DNA of 64,000 nucleotides from Anaeramoeba ignava (lineage: Eukaryota > Metamonada > Anaeramoebidae). Numbering within the stretch: position 1 is the first letter of the stretch; every line of letters starts with the position of its first letter. The stretch covers positions 90,001-154,000 of the forward strand of contig JAPDFW010000084.1 in the NCBI GenBank assembly GCA_028826165.1, in the 5' to 3' direction. The position numbers were made by a program, and so were the translations under genes. The notes under the pieces were generated by a model. It saw only the letters and a program-made list of their open reading frames with translations, ran no database searches and was not told where the DNA came from. Positions 11,472 through 21,879 of this stretch are shown piece by piece.

Positions 11472-14400
11472 TTAACTTCTCCAATATTGAGCCCATTTAT
11501 GTAAAGTTTCAACAACTTGAGGAAAAAGAGCATTCACACTTTCATCAATTACTGAACAAATATATTGAGCAGCATCATTATCATTTAAATCCAAACGGAA
11601 TTTTTCATAAATCTATTTAAATTTAATTTAATTTAATTTAATTCAATTTTAAATTTTAAATTTTAAATTAATTCAATTTTAAATTACGATTGGAATTGCA
11701 TCAGGATTTTTTTGAAAATCAGTAATATTTGCATCAATCATTAAAGAAAGTAAATCCAAAATCAAATAAGCAGATTTTCGAAGTACATTAAAAGCTTCAC
11801 CAGAAAGTAATTTAAAATAATTATAATGAGTACTTTTACGTCCCATCATTGCATCAATCATTTCTTTGCATAATTTCATTGGTGGTGGAAATGGTTTTGG
11901 ATCACTTCCAAAAATATATCCAAAATCAATATGAAAAAGTTTTCCATCAGGAGTTAATAAAAGATTATCTAAATGTCTATCACCAACACCAAGAAGATAT
12001 GTAATAACACCATATCCAGCTTTTTATTTTAATTTTGATTTTAATTTTAATTTTAATTTTGATTTATTTTTGAATTGAAAATAGTCTTACCACATGATTT
12101 TATATAATTATCCATAACTAAAGGAGTAAATCCATATTCAGTTTCTGGATCAGGGTTATTCTTGATTAAATAATCAGCAATTTTATTATGATGATCAGAA
12201 AGAATTGAAGATAAAGATTTTGAATCAATATATTGAATCATCCCAACATCTGCGCTTGTTGGAAGAACTTTATAAGGAGTTAGTTTCAAATCCAAATTTT
12301 CTTGTTTAAGAAGCCTATCCATCAACAAAATCAATTGCATAACAAGATTATCTTGTCTTAAATCATCACCAGCCTTGAAAATAATAGAGTAATCTTTTTC
12401 GTTGATTGTTTTGAAAGTGATTTTTAAAGGACAAAGTGCACTTTTGAAGATATAAATGGATTCGGGAACAATTCCTGTAATAAAAACACTAGGATCTAAA
12501 GGAAGTGGCATTTTCTCAAAGGTAACTAAATCAAGATGATCTTTTGGAAAGTTTTCTCTTAAATGTGTTATTTTTTTAGGTCGTGGATCTTTATTTGTTC
12601 TTATCGCTTCGGAAATGTGTTTCAGTGAATTCACTAGTTCTTCATGCCTTCTTAATCTTAATAAATGTTTTTTGTTCTTTGGTGTTTCTAGGCATTGTCT
12701 TGCGAATTCTAAAAGAACTTTTCCAAAGATTGAGTAATCATGATCATTTCTTTCTGAGAAAATGTACCAATAAAAAAATGTTCCAAATATTTTGTTATTT
12801 AATGCTCTTTCGATTAGGAATTGAACTAATGCAGATTTTTCTGATTTTTCATATCTCATTCCTTGTACAATTTGCAATAAATATAATAATAATTCCTTTT
12901 TTTTTTTTGAATTAAATATTGAATTGAATTAAATTGAATATTAAATATTAAATATTGAATTGAATTAAATATTGAATTGAATATTAAATATTGAATTAAA
13001 TATTAAATATTAAATATTGAATTAAATATTGAATTGAATTAAATATTGAATTAAATATTGAATTGAATTGAATTAAATATTGAATTAAATATTGAATTAA
13101 ATATTGAATTAAATATTAAATATTGAATTAAATTAAATATTAAATATTAAATATTGAATTGAATATTAAATTAAATTAAATATTAAATATTAAATATTGA
13201 ATTGAATATTAAATATTGAATTGAATATGAATTGAATTGAATTGAATTGAATATTGAATTAAATATTGAATTAAATTGAATTAAATATTGAATTATTAAA
13301 TATTGAATTAAATATTGAATTAAATATTGAATTGAATAAATATTAAATTGAATAAATATTGAATTGAATTAAATATTAAATTGAATTAAATATTGAATTG
13401 AATTAAAATATTAAAATTATTGAATTGAATTGAATTGAATTGAATATTAAATATTGAATTGAATTGAATTGAATTAAATATTAAATATTGAATATTTAAA
13501 TATTAAAATATTGAATTAAATTAAATTAAATATTGAATATTGAATTAAATATTAAATGAATTAAATATTGAAATTGAATTGGAATTAAATATTGAATTTG
13601 AATATTGAATTGAATTGAATATTGAATGAATAAATATTAAAATTGAATATTAAATATAAATAAAATTAAATATTGAAATATTAAATATTGGAATTGAATT
13701 GAATTGAATTGGAATTGAAATTGGAATTGAATTGAATTGAATTGAATATTGAAATTGAATTAAATATTGAATTGAATTGAATGAATTGAATTAAATATTA
13801 AATATTGAATTGAAAAATTGAATTGAAATTGGAAATCAAATTAAAATTGGGTGGAATTGAATGAATTGAATTGAATATTTAAATATTGAATTGAATTGAA
13901 TATTGAATCGAATGAATTGAATTGAATCAAATATTGAATATTGAATATTAAATATTGAATTCAAAACGAATATTGAAATATTAAATATTGAATCAAATAT
14001 TGGAATTGAATATTGAATTGAATTGAATTAAATATTAAATATTGAATTGAATTGAATGAATTAAATAAATGAAAATATGAATATTGAATTGAATATTGAA
14101 TATTGAATATTGAATTGAATTGAATATTAAAATTGAATATTAAATTGAATTGAATATTGAATTGAATTGAATTGAATTGAATATTAAATATTGAATTAAA
14201 TATTGAATTGAATATTGAATTGAATATTGAATTGAATATTGAATTAAATTTAATATTAAATATTGAATTGAATTAAATATTGAATTGAATTAAATATTGA
14301 ATTGAATTAAATATTAAATATTAAATATTAAATATTGAATATTGAATTGAATTGAATTGAATTAAATATTAAATATTAAATTGAATATTGAATTGAATTA

Positions 14401-16423
14401 AATATTAAATATTAAATATTAAATATTAAATTGAATTAAATATTGAATTGAATTAAATATTTACATCATCATCATATTTTCTCATCTGATTAGTAGCAAA
14501 TTCACGAATATATTCATCAATAAAATTTTTAGAAAGTAATTCAAGAATGGCAACAATATCAATTTTCCAATCATTAACAAGACGAATCATTTCTTGTCTC
14601 TCGAACTCAACATCGAGATTCAATGATAAAATAAATTTTGGAAGAGCTCTTGAATTTACTCTAAGTGTATTGCGAAATTTCCATATCATATCTTTTTCTT
14701 CTTCTGTCAATTCTTGAAGAGGTGGCCGCTCAATGATTTTCTATAAGAAAACCACAAGGTTAATAATTTTATACAAGATTTGACTTTTTTATATTGGAAT
14801 TACATTTAATTTTTTGTATTCTTCAAAAGTTGGAATAAATTTCTCGTTTGTGTTAAGTCTTGGTGTTTTTTTAGTATCTAAATCTTTTTTAATCGATATT
14901 TCTTGCATAATGATATCAGCTTGATCTTTTAACACAGATTTGTTCTTTTTTTTCTTTGGTTTATACTACAAAGTAAATGAAATTTAAATGAGGAAAAAAA
15001 AAATCAAAAGGATCTTCAATTACAACAAAATTTTAAATACATTAAATTTTCTATTCATTGCATTTGGATCGAGACTTTGATTTTGTTTAATCTTGAGAGC
15101 ATAAGTTTCAGAGACAATGTTTTCAAGGCTCCTCATGTAATCTGGAGATAGTAAATCCTCTGTTTTCCTTTGGAAATTGTGTTTATTTTGAATTGAAATT
15201 GCATGCCTGTCAAAATTTTTTCTTTTAATAAAATGATTTGTGATTTTAGATTCATTTTGTTTTTTAATTTCTTTTTCTTCTTCTTGATTTTCAATTTCAC
15301 GTTCCACTTTTTGTTCTGGACTTCCTTGATGAATTGAATCGCTCTTTGGCAAACGGACTGAAGAGCTAATATTCTTTGCAGGAATTTTTTTCGGGGAACT
15401 TATCACTTTGGGTTTTTTGATTTCATGGTCTTCTTGTTCTTGGTTACTGGATTTTTTGCTAAGTTGATCCTGTTCCTTCAATATAATTTCTTCTTTTTTG
15501 GATTGAATTCGCGGATTCTGAGTATTGCTTTGTTTTTTGGAAATGAACTCGGAAAGAATTGCAAGAGGCTTTGTGGCTTTTGGTGGGATTACAGGCTCAG
15601 GAAATGTGCTTGAGATTTCTAATATTTTGATAGCGATAAGTTGTTGTTTTTCATTTAATTGAGAAGATCCTTTGCGAAGGATGTTGAGTTTTTTTCTTGC
15701 ATCAACAACTTCGTCAGGAAACGCTGTTTGAATATGTTTTGATTGAGCTTATTTAAATGAAAGAAGAAAAGAAACAAAAGGAAAAATAATAAATTTTATA
15801 ATTTAAATATTTAAAATATTAAATGATAAATTATTAAATAATATCAATTATAATATTTTTGCTTTTTTGTATTTGGATTGAAAAAAATTGTTTTTTGTTT
15901 GAATCTTCATTTAGCAAAAAATGATATAAATTTAATTACAATTTATATTTAAAATTTGAATGCTTGTTGAACTTCTTTTCTTTTTTTGAGATTTTCTCAA
16001 GAAAAAAGAACTAAAAATTTGTGATCCAGGCCGAGGAGGAATCTTAGGAAGAGGAAGAGAATCATTTGATTCAGTGGTATTCGCTTTTAGATTGTTTTCT
16101 TGGCTTTTTATTGAGATCAACATTTCATCATAAACAAAATAATCAAAACAAAGATAAACATAAACTTCATCTTCTATTTCTTTGTTCATCAGCAGATTAT
16201 TAAATTGATAATCGGTTATATCTTTTCTCTTTTCTTTTTCCTTTTGTTTTCTATTGTTCCTTCTTGGGTTTTGTTTTCTTATTGGCTGAGTTTCAACAGT
16301 TTTTTTTGGAGGTTCAAAATTTTTGGAAACTGAATTTTTTGGATTTTGGAATTTTGGGAATTTTGGTTTAGGAAAAGGTTTGAAATTACGTTCAAAATGT
16401 TTTTTTGGAAATTGTGGTTTCAT
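11472..16423 (-). CDS. VPS34: Class III phosphatidylinositol 3-kinase (Vps34-like)
   Basis: Lipid kinase making PI3P on endosomes and autophagosomes. Seven exons: 16423-15940, 15747-15041, 14965-14804, 14740-14465, 12895-12091, 12019-11688, 11612-11472; sum 2907 nt, 968 residues, all junctions in frame. The PIK helical domain begins around exon 4 ([20 protein letters not shown] joined to [13 protein letters not shown]). The catalytic domain shows [15 protein letters not shown], the catalytic loop [12 protein letters not shown] and [17 protein letters not shown], then [10 protein letters not shown]. It ends at the typical Vps34 C-terminus ([18 protein letters not shown]). The first 300-plus residues are basic and low-complexity; I cannot recognise the usual C2 domain there. 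The start is the ATG heading the first exon, 97 bp from the divergent Kelch gene. The intron at 12896-14464 is a satellite. Confidence 0.93.
12905..14455. repeat. ATTGAATTAAAT satellite in a Vps34 intron
   Basis: About 1.55 kb of GAATT, AAATATT and ATTGAATT permutations. It lies wholly within the intron that separates KYDDD from ELLLYLLQ in the helical domain; removing it restores a family-typical sequence, so its intronic place is secure. Confidence 0.93.
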
Positions 16424-16520
16424 GAATTAAAAAAAAAATGGAAAAAAAAAATGAAAAAAAAAATTTTCCAATTATTTTCATTTTTTTTTTTTTCATTTTT
16501 GGTTTTTTTTTTGGATAATA
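16424..16520. promoter_or_regulatory. Divergent promoter, Vps34 / Kelch gene
   Basis: A 97-bp spacer with several AAAAAATGAAAAA and TTTTTCATTTTT copies facing each gene. Confidence 0.5.
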
Positions 16521-17555
16521 ATGTTCCAAATAACATCTTGTGAAACGTTACCTCAAAAAGGAAAAGAACCTGGAAATACATGCAAAAGTGGAATGCTCTC
16601 ATTTCCTGAAAAAGGAGAAATTATGATAATTGGAGGATATTGTCAAAATCGAGTTTCAAATCATGTGAAAATTTACAAAACCGAGAACAACGAATGGGAT
16701 GATTTCCCTATCCAAACGGACAAAGAGAACATTCCAATTTCGCGATATGGACACACTGTTACTTTTTATCCAAAAAAAAACTCAGTATTTTTATTTGGCG
16801 GTTATGATCTCCACACTTATTTATCCGATTTTTGGGAGCTTAACTTAACAACAAAAGAATGGATTGAGTACAATAAAAATCACCGAGAAGATGAGTGGCC
16901 GAAAGGGCGCCACTCGCATTCATGTGTTTTATACGAGGATTTTTTAATATTTTTTGGTGGAAGAATCACACTTGAAGGAAATCGATCAAACGAGGTCTGG
17001 AGTTGGTCGATAAAAGACCAAACTTGGAACCTAATCAAAACAACAGGCGATATCCCATCAACTCGCTCTTCTCATTCCGCCGCTATTTATAAGGATAATA
17101 TGTTTGTTTTTGGCGGTGTAGATGAGGATGGTTTTACAACTGAATTTTTTTATCAATTGAATTTGACAGATTTTTTCTGGACAAAAATACATTTGGGAAC
17201 CGATATTTATTCAAGAGCAAGTAGCGCATTCACCCAAATCGGCTCCCGCTTGATTCTTATTGGAGGGAGAAAGACTCTTCCTGATTTCAAAGAGGATTCA
17301 AATAATATTATTGTTATTGATCTCCAGAATTTTGAAACAAAATTACTTGAAAATTCTCCTTATTTTCAAGGCAGAAGTTGTCATTCCTGTATTGCTATGG
17401 ACCATGATATTTATATGTTCGGTGGTGAGCAGATTAATTTGAATTCTTGTCCTGTTATCCATGTTAATTATCTTGAGAAATTCTCTTTTCTTCATGATTT
17501 GGTTTCTGATTTGAAAAATTTTTTATCAAATGAATCAATTTTAATGGATATTTGA
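16521..17555 (+). CDS. Kelch-repeat protein
   Basis: An intronless 344-residue reading frame made of about six Kelch repeats predicted to form a beta-propeller. Diagnostic double-glycine strands include MIIGGYCQNRVS, SVFLFGGYDLHTYLSDFWEL, LIFFGGRITLEGNRSNEVW, MFVFGGVDEDGFTTEFF, LILIGGRKTLPD and IYMFGGEQ, with paired tryptophans (EWDDF, EWIEY, TWNLI) and RYGHT/RHSHS/RSSHS motifs. It ends in a short hydrophobic helix (FLHDLVSDLKNFL) where related proteins in this window continue into BTB; here the frame stops at TGA, so this may be a Kelch-only paralogue or a version that lost its BTB. Probably a protein-protein interaction scaffold; partners unknown. Confidence 0.85.
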   Translation: MFQITSCETLPQKGKEPGNTCKSGMLSFPEKGEIMIIGGYCQNRVSNHVKIYKTENNEWDDFPIQTDKENIPISRYGHTVTFYPKKNSVFLFGGYDLHTYLSDFWELNLTTKEWIEYNKNHREDEWPKGRHSHSCVLYEDFLIFFGGRITLEGNRSNEVWSWSIKDQTWNLIKTTGDIPSTRSSHSAAIYKDNMFVFGGVDEDGFTTEFFYQLNLTDFFWTKIHLGTDIYSRASSAFTQIGSRLILIGGRKTLPDFKEDSNNIIVIDLQNFETKLLENSPYFQGRSCHSCIAMDHDIYMFGGEQINLNSCPVIHVNYLEKFSFLHDLVSDLKNFLSNESILMDI

Positions 17556-17838
17556 GTTGCTTTTTTATTTTTTGTTCTAATTTGTTTTTTGCAAATTCTT
17601 TAAAATTCTTTTTTTAAAAAAAGTGGAACAAAAATTGATCAAAGAAAGAAATAGTTTTTTTTTATAAATGAAGAAATGAATTCTTTTGTTTGTTTGTTTG
17701 TTTGTTTGTTTTTTTAATTTAGAAGAAAAAAAAAAAGAAAAAAAAAATTTGATAAGAATTTTGAAAAAAAAAAAAAAGAAGAAAATGGAACAATAAGAAG
17801 AAAACACTAAAATAAATCATTCCATTTATTTGTTTTTT
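17556..17838. other. Convergent intergenic spacer
   Basis: 283 bp between the Kelch stop and the G-alpha stop. T-rich, with a (TTTG)n run near 17688-17712 and poly-A tracts. No gene seen. Confidence 0.5.
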
Positions 17839-19971
17839 CTAAAGTAAATCATCTCTTGTCATTTTCTTTTCAAGAACCATAAGTTGAATTTGATCCTAAA
17901 AAAATAATAAAAATTAAAATTAAAAATAATTTAAAAATAATTTAAAAAATTTAAATACAAAAACGGATTTGATGTCATTAGTATCAATTGCGCAAGTGAA
18001 AAAAGTAGCAACTTTTCTTTTATCCGATTTCCCAATTTCAACGAATTTCATTTTTAGAAATTGCAAAATACTTTCACTTTTATTTTCACCATTATATTCA
18101 GGAAAAAAGTCTTTGAATTGTTTCTTCTGGATTTTTTCACTAAAAACATCAATTTTATTTAAAAGAACAACACAACCTTTATCAAGTAGAATCGGATTAG
18201 AAATTGTATTTTCAAATAAAGAAATTGATTCTTGAAGTCGATTTGTTTGAATATCTTCAAAAAGTTGTTGATCAAATTCGCTCACAGCAAGAACATAAAT
18301 AATAAGTGTTGCATTATCAAAGTGGTTCATCCATTTTCTTCTTTCAGAACGTTGACCTCCAACATCAATTACACTAAAACAATTTTAAAAACAAAAAACA
18401 ATAATTTTTTTTACTTGTTCAATTAATTTGTTCCACTTTTTTAATTTAATTTAATTTAATTTAATTTAATTTAATTTAATTTGAATTATCTAATTACGTC
18501 CATTTTTGTTCTTGAATTCCAAATTCAACAGCTGTTACACCAGTTGTTGGAATTCTACAATTAAGTATATCAGTCTCATTTGGAATAAAAGATTTATTAA
18601 CAATTTTATCAATTTGATCTAAAAAACTTTTAAATTTTCAAATAAATTTTCAAATAAATTTTCAAATAAATTTTAATTTTACTAATGAGCATTATCAGGA
18701 AGTTCAAGAACTGATCTTTTTTGAAATGTTTCTTTTAATGCTGGATCTTGCCATAAAACTTTTGCATTTTCTGCAACTTCTTTTGTTAATTGATAAGGAA
18801 TTTCAATTTCAAGAAAATCATCTGCAATAGACTTTTTTTAAATAAAAAAAATTGAAATTATTTTGTAAATAAGTACTTATTAAAATTTTAAATAAATTTT
18901 AAATTAATTTTAAATTAAACTTTATTTTTTTTTTCGAGTGGTATTTTCATTTTTGCAGCTCCTTCAAGTAAAGTTTTGATGTAAATTATAATATTAGATC
19001 TAATGATTTCTTTATATAAATCATAATCTTGATTTGTAAATCCTTTTTTAAATAGAATATTTAATTGTTTTAAAAGAGTAGTTTTTCCAGAATCTCCCGC
19101 ACCTAAAATAATTAATTTTTCAATTTTAATTTTAATTTTAATTTTTAATTTTAAATTATAAATTTAATTATAATTTTAATTATAATTTTATTTTTATTTT
19201 TAATTTTAATTTTTAATTTTAATTTTAATTTTAATTTTAATTTTAATTTTAATTTTAATTTTAATTTTAATTTTAATTTTAATTTTAATTTTAATTTTAA
19301 TTTTAATTTTAATTTTAATTTTTAATTTTAATTTTAATTTTAATTTTAATTTTAATTTTAATTTGAATTTTAATTTTTAATTTAAATTTTGATTTTGATT
19401 TTAATTTTAAAATTAATATTAATTTTGATTTTAATTTTAATTTTAATTTTAATTTTATAAATTAATTTTAATTTTGATTTTAATTTTAATTTTGATTTTG
19501 ATTTTTGATTTTAATTTTAATTTTAATTTTAATTTTAATTTTAATTTTAATTTTGATTTTAATTTTAATTTTAATTTTAATTTTAATTTTAATTTTAATT
19601 TTAATTTTAATTTTAATTTTAATTTTAATTTTAATTTTTATTTTGAATTTTAATTTTAATTTTAATTTTAATTTTAAATTATAAATTATAAATTATAAAT
19701 TATAAATTATGACGATGCTTATTTGCTTTGTTATTTTTATTTGCTTTGTTATTTTGCTTTTTTATTGTTATTCAAATTTTTCAATTCATTTAAAACCCAA
19801 AACAAATAACAAATTTAAAATAATTTTATTTATTGTTCAAAATTAAAACAAACCTAGAATAAGAAGACAAACATTATTTTTAAGAGATTTTTCTTCTTCT
19901 TTCAATTTTTCTGAAATTTTTCGATTTCTCTCAAACTCTTGTGGATTTTTTTTACTGTTTTTCCCTCCCAT
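17839..19971 (-). CDS. Heterotrimeric G-protein alpha subunit
   Basis: GTP-binding transducer coupled to membrane receptors. Six exons: 19971-19854, 19102-18921, 18831-18683, 18626-18498, 18373-17959, 17895-17839; sum 1050 nt, 349 residues, the standard G-alpha length. Visible motifs: MGGKNS (N-myristoylation site), P-loop GAGDSGKTT formed across the exon 1/2 junction, helical-domain DNAHYFLDQIDKI, switch I CRIPTTG with the catalytic arginine, switch II DVGGQRSERRKW, NKIDVF and TCAIDT. The C-terminus reads VLEKKMTRDDLL, with no cysteine four from the end and no match to a standard receptor-coupling class. The exon 4 acceptor is AAAG followed by TTTTTTAG; using the later AG would create a stop. 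Divergent from the phosphatase gene (107 bp). An exceptionally large satellite intron splits the P-loop. Confidence 0.95.
19112..19700. repeat. TTTTAA satellite in G-alpha intron 1
   Basis: (TTTTAA)n with TTTTGA variants; AAAATT on the coding strand. Intron 1 spans 19103-19853 and interrupts the P-loop codons. Confidence 0.9.
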
Positions 19972-20078
19972 TAAATTTTATTTTATTTTTTTTTTTTTGG
20001 AAACAGAAAAAATGAAATTATTTTTTTCAATTATTTTTTTTTCAATTATTTTTTTTTTTCAATTATTTTTTTTTCTTA
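19972..20078. promoter_or_regulatory. Divergent promoter, G-alpha / phosphatase
   Basis: 107 bp with GAAAAAATGAAATT and three TTTTTTTCAATTA copies, a variant of the TTTTTCATTTTT motif seen elsewhere. Confidence 0.45.
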
Positions 20079-21750
20079 ATGGAAGCTATTCGTAAATTTG
20101 ATAAAACAAAATTAAAAAATGTAATAATGGAAGTAAAGAATTTTGAATATATTGAAGATTTTACAATTGATAATCAAGCAATCAATATATTTCCTGGTTT
20201 ATTTATAAGTTCTTTAACTGGTGCACAAAATGTTGAAACTCTTAAAGAAAATAAGATCACACATATTCTTACTTTAATTCCATGGAAAATAAATATACCA
20301 AAAGTAAGAACAATTTTTTAAATTAAATCAAATTAAAATCAAATTAAATCAAATCAAATTAAATTAAATTAAATTAAAATTAAATCAAATTAAATTAAAT
20401 TAAATCAAAATCAAATCAAATTAAAATCAAATCAAATCAAATCCAAATCCAAATTAAATCAAATCAAATTAAATTAAATCAAATCAAATCAAATCAAAAA
20501 TCAAATCAAATCCAAATCCAAATAAAATCAAATCAAATTAAATTAAATCCAAATCAAATCAAATCCAAATCAAATCAAATCCAAATCAAATTAAATTAAA
20601 TTAAATCCAAATTAAATCAAATTAAAATTAAATTAAAATCAAATTAAATTAAATCAAATCAAATCAAATCAAATCAAATCAAATTAAATCCAAATCCAAA
20701 TTAAATTAAATTAAAATTAAATTAAATTAAATCAAATTAAAATCAAATTAAAATCAAATTAAATTCAAATCCAAATCAAATCCAATTAAATTAAATCCAA
20801 ATTAAATTAAATTAAATTAAATTAAATTAAATTAAATTAAATTAAATTAAATTAAATTAAATTAAATTAAATCAAATTAAATCAAATTAAAATTAAATCA
20901 AATCCAAATTAAATCAAATCCAATTAAATCAAATTAAATTAAATTAAATTAAATTAAATTAAATCAAATCAAATCAAATTAAAATCAAATCAATTTAAAT
21001 CCAAATCAAATTAAATTAAATCAAAATCAAAATTAAATCCAAATCCAATCAAATCAAATTAAATCAAATTAAATCAAATCCAAATTAAATCAAATTAAAT
21101 CAAATCCAAATTAAATCAAATCAAATCAAATCAAATTAAATCAAATTAAATCAAATTAAATTAAATTAAATCAAAAATCAAATTAAAATTAAATCAAATT
21201 AAAATTTAATTAAATTAAAATTAAATCCAAATCAAATCAAATTAAATCAAATCAAATTAAATCAAATTAAATTAAATTAAATCAAATTAAATTAAATCAA
21301 ATCAAATTAAAATTAAATTAAATTAAATTAAATTAAATCAAATTAAATCAAATTAAATCAAATCAAATCAAACCAAATTAAATTAAAATCAAATTAAATC
21401 CAATTAAATTAAAATCAAATAAATATATTTAAATGAAAATATTTTAGGATTTGAATATCCAAAATAAAAAAATTAAAATGTATGATACAGAAGAATATGA
21501 TTTATTATCTACTCTTCCCGAAGCTTTGGATTATATAGAATATGTAATCGAAAATAAAGGAAATGTTTTAGTTCATTGCCATGCTGGTGTTTCTCGTTCA
21601 GGTTCTGTTGTAATTGCAGCTATAATGAAAATGAAAAAAATTCCATTTGAAGAAGCTTATAAATTTGCAAAAGAAAAAAGACAAAGTATTCAACCAAATC
21701 CACATTTTATAAAACAACTTCAAATTTTCTCAAAATCTTTAGCAAATTAA
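20079..21750 (+). CDS. Atypical dual-specificity phosphatase
   Basis: Cysteine-dependent phosphatase for phospho-Tyr/Ser/Thr. Two exons: 20079-20303 and 21448-21750; sum 528 nt, 175 residues, typical of an atypical DUSP. Exon 1 contains INIFPGLFISSLTGAQN and KITHILTL, the usual N-terminal part of the fold. Exon 2 contains the signature HCHAGVSRSGS (Cys nucleophile, Arg, Ser) and the YDTEEYDLL segment that should supply the general acid. There are no extra domains or MAP-kinase docking region, so the substrate cannot be assigned. The GTAAGA donor and TTTTAG acceptor flank a 1.1-kb satellite intron. It ends 129 bp before the formin start. Confidence 0.92.
20304..21447. repeat. AAATTAAATC satellite filling the phosphatase intron
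   Basis: Units of AAATTAAATC/AAATCAAATCC. Apart from the two splice ends the coding strand is essentially free of G for 1.1 kb. Confidence 0.93.
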
Positions 21751-21879
21751 TTCAATTTTGCTTAAAGAAAAAGAAAAGAAAAAGAAAAAGAAAAGAATTT
21801 CCCAAAAAATAAAAATTTTTTTTCATTTTTTTTCATTTTTTTTCTTTTAAAAAAAAAAGAATAATAAAAAAGAATAATA

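Noticed and set aside
12583-12915. Plus-strand 110-residue frame
   Set aside because: Antisense to conserved Vps34 kinase-domain codons and without recognisable motifs.
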